Counted from the stretch's first letter, positions 24,148 through 36,235 are shown. The stretch: DNA of 41,247 nucleotides from Nitrosomonadaceae bacterium (GCA_919902515.1 CAKKRD010000043.1:1-41247); one strand, 5' to 3'. Notes: a model not told the origin generated them from the letters alone. A program made the numbers and translations.

Positions 24148-24794
24148 GACTACTTTGGGCTACGGTAATCATCGGACTTGCCGGGTGCGCCAGCAGTCCT
24201 GTGCCACCAGACTGGCAGTTCAACGCGCATGGCTCGCTCAAAAACTCGGTCACGGCTTATCTGGTGGGAAACTCCAAGCTGGCCGCTGTGGAATTTTCCC
24301 GTGTGCGTGCAGAAATTGCCAGCACCGGGCGCGCGGACTTGCTGGCGCGCGCCGAACTGGTGCGCTGTGCGGCCCAAGTAGCCAGTCTCGAATTTAACAA
24401 CTGCGAATCATTTCAGGCACTGGCCCAGGATGCTGCCGCTGAGGAACGCGCTTATGCCGAGTACCTGGCGGGGCGCTGGACGGGACTGAATACGGCGCTG
24501 CTGCCTGCGCAACATCGTGCAGTGGTTGCCGGTACGGGTGCGGCGCTCAATACCATCGAAGATCCGCTGGCGCGGCTGGTCGCGGCTGGGACACTGTTGC
24601 AGGCGGGCCGCTTGACACCTGATGCCATTGCCGTTGCCATCCACACCGCTTCCGATCAGGGATGGCGCCGCCCGTTGCTTGCGTGGCTGGGCGTCGCGGC
24701 CCGTCGCGCAGAACAATTGAATGATAAAGAAGAAGTCTCTCGCATTCAGCGGCGCATCGATCTGATCTCAAACAGTGGAATGCCCGTCCGCTGA
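24144..24794 (+). CDS. Lipoprotein of the MCE/Mla-like operon
   Basis: ATG 24144 opens a 216-residue protein with a short lipoprotein signal, MRLLWATVIIGLAGCASSPV, in which the lipobox LAGC puts the lipidated Cys at residue 15. The rest is soluble and helical with repeated Ala/Arg-rich segments, and I see no catalytic motif. Lipoproteins commonly accompany MCE operons as outer-membrane partners, which this position suggests. The start overlaps the MCE gene's stop (ATGA). Confidence 0.78.
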   Translation: MRLLWATVIIGLAGCASSPVPPDWQFNAHGSLKNSVTAYLVGNSKLAAVEFSRVRAEIASTGRADLLARAELVRCAAQVASLEFNNCESFQALAQDAAAEERAYAEYLAGRWTGLNTALLPAQHRAVVAGTGAALNTIEDPLARLVAAGTLLQAGRLTPDAIAVAIHTASDQGWRRPLLAWLGVAARRAEQLNDKEEVSRIQRRIDLISNSGMPVR

Positions 24795-24869
24795 ATAAAT
24801 CTCGTCCGCCGTTTTAAGCATAACCGGCGGCAGCATCAATCCTGATTCCTGTCATGGACAATCTCGGCA

Positions 24870-26225
24870 ATGAGAAAGAAAGTAAATAATTACATTTCCA
24901 GCATTGCCCCCAAGTTCTCCATAGAACTTCTGCAGGCGTTTCTTCCCACCTTGCTGCTGATTCTGCTGGGCGTGTTCCTGATCTACAAATACGTGGATCC
25001 CGCGCCACCCAAACGGCTCACGATGTCCGTCAGCATGGAAGAAGGCAACTACAAGGCCTATGCCACGATTTATCAGGTATTCCTGAAAGAGAACGGAATC
25101 AACCTGGAGCTGCATGCGTCAAAAGGTGTTATTGACGACATCAGAAAATTGAAGAATCCTGATTCCAATGTCGAGATGGCTTTCATACAAGATGGGGTCG
25201 CGAGTGCAGAAGGGTCAGGGAATCTGGTGTCGCTGGGCAGCCTGTATTACGAGCCGGTCTGGATTTTCTGCCGCTGCAAAAAAGAGATCACCCACTTATC
25301 CGATTTGAAAGGCCGCAAAATCGCAGTCGGCAAGGATGGAAGCGGAACCCGATCCCTGGCCATGACCCTGCTGAATTCCAGCGGAGTCAATGTTGACAAC
25401 ACCCAGCTTGTTTCCATTGGCAGTCAGGCGGCCGCTGATGCGCTGCGCAAAGGAGAGGTTGATGCGGCAATCTTTGTGGACACGCCCGAGTCGGCATTAA
25501 TCCGCGAGATTTCCAGAGACCCCGCCCTGCGCCTGGTAAGCCTGGATCAGGCAGACGCCTACACCAGACAATTTCCCTACCTGCATCATCTCATTCTGCC
25601 GGAAGGCTCTCTGGATATAGCGAACAATATCCCCGCGCATGAGGTGCACTTGCTTGCGCCCACCACAGTGCTGGTCGTGCGTGACGATGTGCATCCGGCG
25701 CTTGTTTACCTGATGCTGAAAATAGTCTCGAAGATACATGGCGACGCAGGACTGCTGAATAAGAAACGTGAATTTCCCGCCAGCCTGGATTCCGATTTTC
25801 CTCTGAGCGCACAGGCCGAGAATTTCTATCAGAACGGTCTGCCGTTTCTGGATAAGTACCTGCCGTTCTGGGCGGCTACTTTTGTCAACCGGATGCTGAT
25901 TGTTTTGGTCCCTTTGCTGGCGTTGCTCATTCCGCTGACCAAGATTATTCCCGTAATCTATATCCGGCTGGTTAAGATGAAACTATTCAGGTACTACGGT
26001 GAATTGCGTTTTCTGGAAACCCAGATCCAGGCCAATACTGACAAACAGGAATTTAAAAAATACCTGGCGGAACTCGGTAATATCGAAGACAAGGTAAATG
26101 GGCTGCGATTGCCGGTCTCGTTCTCTCAGCATTTATATGAATTGAGAGGGCATATTGAACTGGTACGAACCAAGCTTGAGCGACTGAGTAATTCCAATCC
26201 CATTTCATCAGTGACACTTCGTTGA
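24870..26225 (+). CDS. TAXI-family TRAP solute-binding protein, membrane-anchored
   Basis: The 451-residue product has an N-terminal membrane helix (LPTLLLILLGVFLIYKYV, about residues 26-43), a TAXI-type periplasmic binding domain (SVSMEEGNYKAYATIYQVF, GKDGSGTRSLAMTLL, ADALRKGEVDAAIFVDTPES) and a second membrane helix at about residues 343-366 (MLIVLVPLLALLIPLTKIIPV), followed by about 85 helical cytoplasmic residues. Typical TAXI proteins are secreted, about 320 residues, and lie next to fused DctQM permeases; none is in this window. The last ten residues and the stop are encoded by the 125-bp repeat element. It may act as a sensor rather than a transporter part. Confidence 0.82.
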   Translation: MRKKVNNYISSIAPKFSIELLQAFLPTLLLILLGVFLIYKYVDPAPPKRLTMSVSMEEGNYKAYATIYQVFLKENGINLELHASKGVIDDIRKLKNPDSNVEMAFIQDGVASAEGSGNLVSLGSLYYEPVWIFCRCKKEITHLSDLKGRKIAVGKDGSGTRSLAMTLLNSSGVNVDNTQLVSIGSQAAADALRKGEVDAAIFVDTPESALIREISRDPALRLVSLDQADAYTRQFPYLHHLILPEGSLDIANNIPAHEVHLLAPTTVLVVRDDVHPALVYLMLKIVSKIHGDAGLLNKKREFPASLDSDFPLSAQAENFYQNGLPFLDKYLPFWAATFVNRMLIVLVPLLALLIPLTKIIPVIYIRLVKMKLFRYYGELRFLETQIQANTDKQEFKKYLAELGNIEDKVNGLRLPVSFSQHLYELRGHIELVRTKLERLSNSNPISSVTLR

Positions 26226-26315
26226 TATCCTCACTTACGCCTGGCTGTACTATCAGTACTGTCTGCGGCGTTCGTTCGTCATCGCCTCGTTTCACTCTCG
26301 AACTGGAACTGGAAT
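26191..26315. repeat. 125-bp inverted-repeat-bounded element, copy B
   Basis: This is the reverse-oriented second copy of the element at 9003-9127, of identical length and with roughly a dozen differences. It starts with ATTCCAATCC and ends with CTGGAACTGGAAT. Like copy A it sits between convergent genes (the TAXI-type gene and the mltD-like gene). Its first 35 bases are read as the final codons and stop of the TAXI-type gene. Confidence 0.85.
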
Positions 26316-26339
26316 TGTTTATTGCATCAGACAGAATGC

Positions 26340-27830
26340 TTAGCGTCTGTATTTGTTGGCATCAGCCAATATCACACTGCTTTTCTTCGCCGGGGCGGCA
26401 GGTTTCTTTGCAGGGGCTTTAGCGAGACGGGTTTTCCCGGACGCGATTTGCTTGAGTACCAGTTTCTGGCCGATGGCCAGACGTTCGCTACGACTGTTCC
26501 ATGACTGGATTTGTGCCACGCTGACGCCATGACGCATGGCGATGGTGGAGAGCGTATCGCCTTTTCTGACGGCATAGGCCAGGCTGCGTTCGAGTATTTT
26601 CGGTGCGACGGGCTGGTTGCGCATGGCAGAGATGTCCATACCAACACTGCTACCGTTAAGCGGCACCAGTAAAGTCTGCCCCGGCGCAATCCTGCCATGC
26701 CGTGCAATGCCGTTGACTTCCCTCAGCCGCGCCACGCTGATGCCATGCCGTGCCGAGATTCTATCGGCAGTTTCTCCACTCTTCGCCTGATAGGCTTGCC
26801 ATGACACCAGCGGTTTGCCGTGATTTTCCAGGTTGGCCATAAAGGTTTCCACCTTGTCCACCGGTAGTAACAGGGTGCGCGAGCCGCTGACATTAATGAC
26901 TGGCCGATTGTGGGCGGGATTGAGTGCGTTGAATTCATCCACGGAAATATCCGCAAGATTTGCCGCCAGTTTTACATCTATATGCTGAGTGGTTGCGACC
27001 TGTTCAAAATATGGCTGATTGGGGATGGATTCAAGCACGATGCCGAAGGCCGCCGGATTGGAGATGATATTTTTCATTGCGATCAGCTTGGGGACATAGT
27101 GCTGGGTTTCAGATGGCATTCTGATGCTGCGGAAATCCGTCGGCAAGCCATTGTTACGGTTCCTGGTGAGTGACCGCCCCACTGCGCCTTCACCCCAATT
27201 ATACGAAGCCAGCGCCAGCTCCCAATCGCCGAACATGCGGTGGAGGTTCTGCAAATAATCCAGTGCGGCACTGGTGGCTGCGACAATGTCGCGCCGGTCA
27301 TCGTGCCACCAGTTCTGTTGCAGACCGTAGTTCTTGCCGGTGGAGGGGATGAACTGCCAGATGCCGGAGGCATGGCTGCGAGAATAGGCGGTGGGGTTGA
27401 AGGCACTTTCAATAATCGGCAGCAGCGCGATTTCGGTGGGCATGCCGCGGCGCTCTACCTCTTCGACGATATGGAACAGATAGAGCTTGCTGCGTTCGAC
27501 AATGCGGTTGATATATTCCGGGCGGCTGGCGTAAAAGTTTTCGCTACTGCGCACCTCCTTGCTGTTCAATTCGGCCATGGCGAAACCGTTGCGTATGCGT
27601 TCCCACAGATCGGCTGGCGGTGTGGACATATCGGCAGCGAAGCCGTACATTTCCATGGACGGCGTTAAAGCCAGGCTTTCCGTGGTGGGGGCATCCTCGA
27701 TGGTTCCGCTTGCTGCCGTCGGCACAAGTTGAATGAGGGATTGCTCGGCAGGTGCCGCTGCGCTTGCTGTGGAATTTGCAATAACAAGCATTAAGCTGAT
27801 AATCAGGATGGCTGATTGTTGTATGCGCAT
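26340..27830 (-). CDS. mltD: Membrane-bound lytic murein transglycosylase D-like protein with LysM repeats
   Basis: This periplasmic enzyme cleaves the MurNAc-GlcNAc bond of peptidoglycan with formation of a 1,6-anhydro end. From ATG 27830 it has 496 residues: a signal peptide (MRIQQSAILIISLMLVIANS, then TASA), the SLT domain with the catalytic Glu141 in IIESAFNPTAYSRSHASG, then IWQFIPSTGKNYGL and ASYNWGEGAV. Two clear LysM modules lie at about 347-391 and 418-461, and a degenerate one at about 284-326. The tail is Lys/Ala-rich. I see no lipobox, so it may be soluble rather than lipid-anchored as E. coli MltD is. The longer frame from 27917 puts 29 residues before the signal. Confidence 0.92.
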   Translation of the reverse strand: MRIQQSAILIISLMLVIANSTASAAAPAEQSLIQLVPTAASGTIEDAPTTESLALTPSMEMYGFAADMSTPPADLWERIRNGFAMAELNSKEVRSSENFYASRPEYINRIVERSKLYLFHIVEEVERRGMPTEIALLPIIESAFNPTAYSRSHASGIWQFIPSTGKNYGLQQNWWHDDRRDIVAATSAALDYLQNLHRMFGDWELALASYNWGEGAVGRSLTRNRNNGLPTDFRSIRMPSETQHYVPKLIAMKNIISNPAAFGIVLESIPNQPYFEQVATTQHIDVKLAANLADISVDEFNALNPAHNRPVINVSGSRTLLLPVDKVETFMANLENHGKPLVSWQAYQAKSGETADRISARHGISVARLREVNGIARHGRIAPGQTLLVPLNGSSVGMDISAMRNQPVAPKILERSLAYAVRKGDTLSTIAMRHGVSVAQIQSWNSRSERLAIGQKLVLKQIASGKTRLAKAPAKKPAAPAKKSSVILADANKYRR

Positions 27831-27995
27831 GGTATTGATTGTTATTAGTTTATGGGCTGTTACCAACTCAAGATTCCAAATAAACCCATAGCGGGCGCAT
27901 CTGCCGACTGACGGCATGAAAAACCAGGCTGATGGTAGCCAACCACACCCGGTTTCGCAAGGATTTTCTATAGCGATATATCGAGTCTGGAAAAC

Positions 27996-28415
27996 TCACC
28001 CACGCATATTGGACTGACCCTCAAATTCCCCCAATTCCACCACCGCTAACGGCTCCCATCCCGCTTTGCGATGTTCCGCCACGACATTGGTGAAAATGCC
28101 GCCGCGCACATAGAATTTGGCAGTGAGGCGCATATATCTCGGCTTCAGGGCGGCAGCCAGGTCATCGAGTATACGGTTGGTGACGGCTTCGTGGAACGAG
28201 CCTTCGTTGCGGTAAGACCAGATGTAGAGCTTGAGGCTTTTAAGCTCGATGCATTTTTTATCGGGGATGTAATCCAGAATCAGGGTAGCAAAATCCGGCT
28301 GTCCGGTTTTCGGACACAGGCAGGTAAACTCCGGAATCTCCATGTGAATATGGTAATCGCGGGCCGGGGTCGGGTTGGGGAAGGTTTCCAGTTTTTTCGC
28401 GGGGCGGCTAGGCAT
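27996..28415 (-). CDS. queF: NADPH-dependent 7-cyano-7-deazaguanine reductase QueF
   Basis: QueF reduces preQ0 to preQ1, a late step in making the tRNA base queuosine. The 139-residue product is the short (type I, unimodular) form. It shows [15 protein letters not shown] with the thioimide-forming Cys34 and Asp41, the QueF motif ELKSLKLY (57-64), and [10 protein letters not shown]. The C-terminus ends in FEGQS plus a short tail. Fully consistent in length. It is divergent from smc with about 100 bp between, which must hold both promoters. Other queuosine genes are not in the window. Confidence 0.96.
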   Translation of the reverse strand: MPSRPAKKLETFPNPTPARDYHIHMEIPEFTCLCPKTGQPDFATLILDYIPDKKCIELKSLKLYIWSYRNEGSFHEAVTNRILDDLAAALKPRYMRLTAKFYVRGGIFTNVVAEHRKAGWEPLAVVELGEFEGQSNMRG

Positions 28416-28516
28416 TCTCTTATCTCGGTTAAATCGGTTAGAATGATCTGCCCTGGGGCTGTCTTTTTAGGACGGTTTTTTGTTCTGCCCGATTATAACT
28501 GGTTACAAACAATAAA

Positions 28517-31500
28517 TTGCGTCTCTCCCACATCAAACTTGCCGGTTTCAAATCCTTCGTTGATCCAACCAATATCCCTGTTCCTGGCGATCTGGTAGGA
28601 GTTGTTGGCCCCAACGGCTGCGGCAAATCCAATGTGATCGATGCGGTGCGCTGGGTGTTGGGCGAATCGAGAGCATCCGCGCTGCGCGGCGAATCCATGC
28701 AGGACGTGATTTTCAACGGTTCCGCCAATCGCAAGCCGGTGGGACGTGCCAGTGTTGAGCTGATATTTGACAACAGTCTGGGCAAGGCGGCGGGACAGTG
28801 GTCGAGCTATGCGGAAATTTCCATCAAGCGAGTGTTGTTGCGGGATGGCGAATCAACCTATTACATCAATAATATTCACGTACGCCGCCGCGACATCGCC
28901 GATATCTTTCTCGGCACCGGTATAGGCGGGCGCGGCTACGCGATTATCGAGCAGGGAATGATTTCCCGCATCATCGAGGCCAAGCCGGAGGAATTGCGCG
29001 TATTTCTGGAGGAGGCCGCAGGGGTTTCCAAATACCGCGAGCGCCGCCGCGAAACCGAATTACGTTTGAACGACACTCGCGAAAACCTGTTGCGGGTGGA
29101 CGATATCTGCCAGGAACTGGGGAAGCAGGTGCAGCACCTGGAAGAGCAGGCCAGGGTCGCCAGCCAGTTCAAGGAGATGCAAAGCCAGTTGCATACTGCA
29201 CAGAACCTGCTGTGGCTGGCGCGCAAACAGGAAGCAGCGGCGCAGCGTATCCGCACGGAAAAGGAAATTCAGCGGCTGGAAATGGAGCTAGAAGCTGAAA
29301 CCACGCGTCTGCGCGATGCGGAAAAACGTCTGGAAGAAAAACGCGCTCAGCATTATGCCGCTGGCGACAGCCTGCATCAGGCGCAGGGCGAACTTTACGC
29401 TGCCAATGCGGAAGTGGCGCGGATCGAACAGCAGATACAACATCTGCGCGAGAACCGCCAGCGCATGGAGTTGCAGATCACGGCGGCGAAGAGTCAGTTG
29501 GAGCATCACAGAGAACAGGTGGAGAGTGCTGCTGACAGCTTGAACCGCTGGCACAGCGAACTCGCGCGGGCACAGCTGACCCACGAAGCCGGCAAACAAA
29601 AAACCGCGACGGAAAACGAGAAATTGCCGCTGGCAGAATCCGTCTTCCGCTCGTGCCAGGAGAAACTGGGGGAGATGCAGCGCGGCTTGTTGCTGGTCGA
29701 ACAGACTGGGCAACTGGAAGAGAGTCATCGCACCCATGCCGAGAAAACCCTGCAACAGTTGGAGTCACGTCGCGAACGGCTGCTGGAGGAACAGGGGGCG
29801 CTGCCACAACCCGACGATGAGGGGTTGTTCCGTTTGCAGCGCGAGACGGAGAGTGTTGCCGCGGACCTGAAACAGAAACAGGAAGCGCTCGCGCAAACGG
29901 TAGAGCGCCTACCCAGTGCGGAGGAAAGCAAACGCGAGCTCGCGCGCAAAGTGCAGGCGCTGGAGCAGCAGATCACCCAGGCGGAGGCACGGCTTAATGC
30001 GCTGCAACGCTTGCAGCATCGGCTCGAAGGCAACGAAGGGTTGAGCGCATGGCTTACCAAGCATCAGTTGGATGTGTCGCCGCGTTTGTGGCAAAGCATC
30101 CAGATTGAAAAAGGTTGGGAAGATGCGCTGGAATCGGTGCTGCGCGAGCGTCTGAACAGCGCGCAGATCGAACGGCTGGAAACAGCGCAGGACTGGGCGA
30201 GTGACTCGCCCCCAGGGAAATGGGCGCTGTTCGAAACAACGATGCCAGCGGCCGAACCGGCCGCGCAAGCTGAAGACAGGCGGCAGAGCGAGGGGGGCTG
30301 GACGCCGCTGCAAGGATATCTGACTTGTGATAACAGCAGAATAAAAGCCGTGTTGAACGAATGGCTGAGTGGAATATTTGTGGTTGACGGTATGCAGGAC
30401 GGTCTCTCGCAGCGAACGAAACTGGCTTGTGGCGAGATGCTGGTAACGCGCGAAGGCCATATTTTCACCCGCCACAGCCTCACTTACTATGCCCCTGACT
30501 CGCAATTGCACGGAGTGCTGGCGCGGCAGCGGGAGATAGCCCAGATCAGTATCGAAGCGGATGCGCTAAGGGGCGGCCTCGCCCTGGAGGAATCCGCATT
30601 GGCAGCAGCAGAAGAAGCTTGTCGCGAACTGGAAGTGTCAGTCGCGCGCTTGCGTCATGACAGTGAGCAACTTCAGCAACAGCACCATGATCTGCAGATA
30701 CAAGTGCTGAAGCTTACCCAGTTGGCCGAACGCGCCAGCCAGCGCCGCAGCCAGATTGAGGGTGAACTGGCAGAAATCGCGCAGCAGACAGCGACGGAAG
30801 CTTCGCAGAAACAGGATGCTGAAACAAAGCTGGCGGAATATCAAATTCAGATTGCGGTTCTGCGGGAGCAGGTACAACTGGGAAAGCTGGCGGGGGAAGC
30901 GGCGGAGCAGTCTCTCAACACTCAGCGCCAGCTTGCGCAGAATGCGGCGAGGGAAATGCAGGAAGCTGCCTTCTATGAAAAAACCTGCCAGAATAAAATC
31001 GTCGAAGTGGAGAATTCCATCCGCATCCTCGACGGGAATATTGCCGAACTAAAAAGCAATCTGGAGAAATTGCAGGTCGAGCAAGGTGGTTTTGATGAAA
31101 CCCCGCTGAACAGTCAGTTGCAGGAATGGCTGGCGCTGCGTGAGCAGCGTGAATTGGCACTGGCAACAGCGCGCAATGCGCTGGAAGGTGCAGCCAACGA
31201 ACTGCGGGAAATAGAGCAGGAGCGCATGACTTCCGAACAGAAGCTGTATCCGTTGCGGGAATCCATCAGCCAGGCGCGCCTCAAGGAGCAGGAAGCGCGC
31301 ATTACCGAGAATCAGTTTGGCGAACAGTTGACGGAGGCGAAGGCCAACGAGGAGGAATTGCTGCCAGCTCTGGGCAAAACGCGGCCTACCGCATTGCAGG
31401 CCGAGATCAATCGCCTGAATACCGAAATTGCTGCTCTGGGCGCTGTCAATCTCGCTGCGCTGGAGGAATTGCAAGCTTCTCAGGAGCGCAAGACTTATCT

Positions 31501-32062
31501 TGATGCGCAATTACAGGATTTGAGGGAAGCGGTGGAAACCCTGGAAAATGCCATCCGCCGGATAGATCGCGAGACCCGCGAGCGTTTGCTGGAAACTTTC
31601 GACAAGGTCAACAGCCATTTGAGCGAAATGTTCCCGGTTATATTCGGTGGCGGACAGGCTAAACTGGTACTGAGTGGCGAGGAAATTCTTGATTCCGGTG
31701 TGCAGATTATCGCGCAGCCGCCAGGCAAGAAGAATAGCTCCATTCATTTGCTGTCCGGTGGCGAGAAAGCGCTGACTGCGCTGGCACTGGTGTTTTCGTT
31801 GTTCCAGCTTAACCCCGCACCGTTCTGCCTGCTGGATGAGGTGGATGCGCCGTTGGACGACAGCAATACTGAACGTTTCTGTGATCTGGTGAAGAAAATG
31901 TCGCGTCAGACCCAGTTCCTTTTCATCAGCCACAATAAAATCACCATGGAAATGGCGCAGCAATTGATAGGTGTCACCATGCAGGAACAGGGTGTCTCGC
32001 GCATAGTCGCGGTGGACATCGAAGAAGCTGTCAAACTGAGCGATGTGGCGGCGGTGGCATAA
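28517..32062 (+). CDS. smc: Chromosome segregation protein SMC
   Basis: SMC is the ATPase that, with ScpA and ScpB, organises and separates chromosomes. The 1181-residue product has the N-terminal Walker A GPNGCGKSN (residues 30-38), two long coiled coils, a hinge at about 500-660, and the C-terminal signature LSGGEKALTALALV (from residue 1079) with Walker B FCLLDEVDAPLDD. The start is TTG 28517, giving LRLSHIKLAGFKSFVDP; no ATG gives this conserved beginning. The ribosome site is weak. The stop overlaps the zipA start as TAATG, and the smc-zipA-ligA order is typical of betaproteobacteria. Confidence 0.96.
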   Translation: MRLSHIKLAGFKSFVDPTNIPVPGDLVGVVGPNGCGKSNVIDAVRWVLGESRASALRGESMQDVIFNGSANRKPVGRASVELIFDNSLGKAAGQWSSYAEISIKRVLLRDGESTYYINNIHVRRRDIADIFLGTGIGGRGYAIIEQGMISRIIEAKPEELRVFLEEAAGVSKYRERRRETELRLNDTRENLLRVDDICQELGKQVQHLEEQARVASQFKEMQSQLHTAQNLLWLARKQEAAAQRIRTEKEIQRLEMELEAETTRLRDAEKRLEEKRAQHYAAGDSLHQAQGELYAANAEVARIEQQIQHLRENRQRMELQITAAKSQLEHHREQVESAADSLNRWHSELARAQLTHEAGKQKTATENEKLPLAESVFRSCQEKLGEMQRGLLLVEQTGQLEESHRTHAEKTLQQLESRRERLLEEQGALPQPDDEGLFRLQRETESVAADLKQKQEALAQTVERLPSAEESKRELARKVQALEQQITQAEARLNALQRLQHRLEGNEGLSAWLTKHQLDVSPRLWQSIQIEKGWEDALESVLRERLNSAQIERLETAQDWASDSPPGKWALFETTMPAAEPAAQAEDRRQSEGGWTPLQGYLTCDNSRIKAVLNEWLSGIFVVDGMQDGLSQRTKLACGEMLVTREGHIFTRHSLTYYAPDSQLHGVLARQREIAQISIEADALRGGLALEESALAAAEEACRELEVSVARLRHDSEQLQQQHHDLQIQVLKLTQLAERASQRRSQIEGELAEIAQQTATEASQKQDAETKLAEYQIQIAVLREQVQLGKLAGEAAEQSLNTQRQLAQNAAREMQEAAFYEKTCQNKIVEVENSIRILDGNIAELKSNLEKLQVEQGGFDETPLNSQLQEWLALREQRELALATARNALEGAANELREIEQERMTSEQKLYPLRESISQARLKEQEARITENQFGEQLTEAKANEEELLPALGKTRPTALQAEINRLNTEIAALGAVNLAALEELQASQERKTYLDAQLQDLREAVETLENAIRRIDRETRERLLETFDKVNSHLSEMFPVIFGGGQAKLVLSGEEILDSGVQIIAQPPGKKNSSIHLLSGGEKALTALALVFSLFQLNPAPFCLLDEVDAPLDDSNTERFCDLVKKMSRQTQFLFISHNKITMEMAQQLIGVTMQEQGVSRIVAVDIEEAVKLSDVAAVA

Positions 32063-33243
32063 TGGACACGATGGGCATGAGTGATTTACAAATCAGCTTG
32101 ATTGCCATCGGCATTGTCGTGGTCGCGGGCGTTATTCTGTTCAACTGGATGCAGCAGCGGCGCTACCGGCGCGGCGCAGAAGAGGCATTTGAGCGCAAGC
32201 ATGAAGATGTGCTGCTCGGAGCTGATGAGATTGTTGCGGAGGGTGGACGGGTCGAGCCGCAACTCGGCAGGGAGATGTTGCAGGAATTTCAGGCGGAGCC
32301 GAGTATAGGACTTACTGAGCCGGGAATAGAACCAATTGAGCCGACAGAAATTTCCCAGCCAGATGCCGTAGCCAAGGTTGTAACACCGGTGCCGGCAGAA
32401 CAGAAAACGGCTGAGGTTGATAGTGCCAGCGCCATGGATTATATCGTGAACATCCGAGGCGAAGCATTGATTGCCGCCTCAGACCTGACCGAGGTATTGC
32501 GGCGGAAGTTCGATTTCGGCAAATCGGTGTACTGGCTGGGACAGAGGGATGCAGGCGCATCCTGGGAAGAAATCACCATAGAGGGAAATGACGGCAAGGG
32601 TGGCTATGCCGGCTTGAAGGGTTGTCTGCAGTTTGTCGATCGCTCCGGCCCCGTGAGTGAAGTGAGCCTGTCCGAGTTTTGCGACATGGCAAAAAATTTC
32701 ACGGCACACGTGAACGCCGCTGCCGAATTTCCCGACATCCGGCAAGCGCATGCGCAGGCAGTGGTGCTTGACCAGTTCTGTGCGGGAGTGGATGTGATGG
32801 TGGGCATCAACATTATCAGCAAGGACGGTGGCGCATTCACCGGCACCAAAATCCGGGCCCTGGCGGAAGCATCTGGGCTCAAACTGGAGACGGGGGGTGC
32901 ATTTAGCTACCGTGATGAAAATGGCGCCGTTCTATTTTCGCTCAACAACTTTGAATCCACGCCGTTTCTGCCTGATAACATGAGAACACTCACCACGCAT
33001 GGCGTTACTTTCCTGCTTGACGTGCCCAGAGTGAAGAACGGTGAAAGAGTTTTCGATCAGATGATGCATCTCGCCGGGATTTTTTCCACCACCCTGGGCG
33101 GTATGCTGGTGGATGACAACCGCGTTTCCCTGACTGATAGCGGCATCGCTAAAATCAAACAGCATCTGGGCAGCATGCAGGCCATGATGAAAGCGCGCAA
33201 TATTCCCGCCGGCGGCGAGATCGCGTTGAGGCTGTTTGCGTGA
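32062..33243 (+). CDS. zipA: Cell division protein ZipA
   Basis: ZipA tethers FtsZ to the inner membrane at the division site. The 393-residue product has one N-terminal membrane helix (ISLIAIGIVVVAGVILFNWM, about residues 11-30), a charged basic stretch (QQRRYRRGAEEAFERK), a Pro/Glu-rich linker and a C-terminal FtsZ-binding domain from about residue 130 (DYIVNIRGEALIAASDLTEV ... FLLDVPRVKNGERVFDQMMH). ATG 32062 overlaps the smc stop, and its own stop is directly followed by the ligA ATG. The tight spacing implies coupled expression of smc, zipA and ligA. Confidence 0.92.
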   Translation: MDTMGMSDLQISLIAIGIVVVAGVILFNWMQQRRYRRGAEEAFERKHEDVLLGADEIVAEGGRVEPQLGREMLQEFQAEPSIGLTEPGIEPIEPTEISQPDAVAKVVTPVPAEQKTAEVDSASAMDYIVNIRGEALIAASDLTEVLRRKFDFGKSVYWLGQRDAGASWEEITIEGNDGKGGYAGLKGCLQFVDRSGPVSEVSLSEFCDMAKNFTAHVNAAAEFPDIRQAHAQAVVLDQFCAGVDVMVGINIISKDGGAFTGTKIRALAEASGLKLETGGAFSYRDENGAVLFSLNNFESTPFLPDNMRTLTTHGVTFLLDVPRVKNGERVFDQMMHLAGIFSTTLGGMLVDDNRVSLTDSGIAKIKQHLGSMQAMMKARNIPAGGEIALRLFA

Positions 33244-35295
<2,052 letters not shown>

Positions 35296-35306
35296 CTGAT
35301 AAATTT

Positions 35307-36191
35307 ATGCCAAAAATAACCAAAGCCGTTTTCCCGGTGGCAGGCATGGGCACCCGTTTTCTGCCCGCCACCAAGGCCAGTCCCAAGGAAATGATGCCAA
35401 TCGTGGACAAACCACTGATTCAGTACGCAGTGGAGGAGGCCATCGCGGCGGGTATCACGGAAATGATTTTTATCACCGGGCGCAACAAGCGTTCCATCGA
35501 AGACCATTTCGACAAAGCCTACGAGATGGAAGCGGAGCTGGAAGCGCGCGGCAAGACCGATGCCCTGGAAGTACTGCGCAGCATTGTGCCAAAGAATATT
35601 TCCTATATTTATATTCGTCAGCCGGAAGCCCTGGGGCTGGGCCACGCCGTGCTGTGCGCACGGCCTGTGGTAGGTAACGAGCCGTTTGCAGTGTTGCTGG
35701 CAGACGATCTGATCGACAGCAGCGATCCGGTCATCCGGCAAATGACCCAGTTATATGAGCAAAGTCGCTGCTCGATACTGGGCGTACAGAATATCAAGTT
35801 GGAAGATACGATGAATTATGGCATCGTCAAATGCGAGACAGAAGAAAAAGGGCCGCACTCCATCACCGGTATCGTGGAAAAACCCAAACCCGAGAACGCA
35901 CCTTCAACGCTCGGAGTGGTAGGCCGCTATATTCTTACTCCCGGAATTTTTGCGCATCTGGAGCGAGTCAAACCCGGCGCTGGTGGAGAAATCCAGCTTA
36001 CCGACGGCATCGCATCACTGTTGCAGGAAGAGCGAGTGCTGGCTTACGAATTTTCTGGAACCCGTTTTGATTGCGGAACCAAGCTTGGCTACCTCAAGGC
36101 CACTATCGCGCTGGCGCTCAAGCATCCCGAAGTGAGGGAAGAATTTACCGATTATCTGGCTGCCCAGGGTTGCAATATTCCTGTCGATTAA
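35307..36191 (+). CDS. galU: UTP-glucose-1-phosphate uridylyltransferase
   Basis: GalU makes UDP-glucose from UTP and glucose-1-phosphate for LPS and other glycans. The 294-residue product has the N-terminal nucleotide-binding loop [20 protein letters not shown], then [19 protein letters not shown], the metal-site region [11 protein letters not shown], and the later [20 protein letters not shown] and [10 protein letters not shown]. Length is typical. It follows ligA by 11 bp, with only a weak ribosome site in the AT-rich leader. Confidence 0.97.
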   Translation: MPKITKAVFPVAGMGTRFLPATKASPKEMMPIVDKPLIQYAVEEAIAAGITEMIFITGRNKRSIEDHFDKAYEMEAELEARGKTDALEVLRSIVPKNISYIYIRQPEALGLGHAVLCARPVVGNEPFAVLLADDLIDSSDPVIRQMTQLYEQSRCSILGVQNIKLEDTMNYGIVKCETEEKGPHSITGIVEKPKPENAPSTLGVVGRYILTPGIFAHLERVKPGAGGEIQLTDGIASLLQEERVLAYEFSGTRFDCGTKLGYLKATIALALKHPEVREEFTDYLAAQGCNIPVD

Positions 36192-36235
36192 TGGCACATT
36201 GAAACCTCGAGTCACATCCAACACCCCGGAAACTG

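Noticed and set aside
26222-26422. Plus-strand 66-residue frame (starts MISSLTPG)
   Set aside because: It is translated almost entirely from the 125-bp repeat element and the end of the antisense mltD-like gene. No ribosome site.
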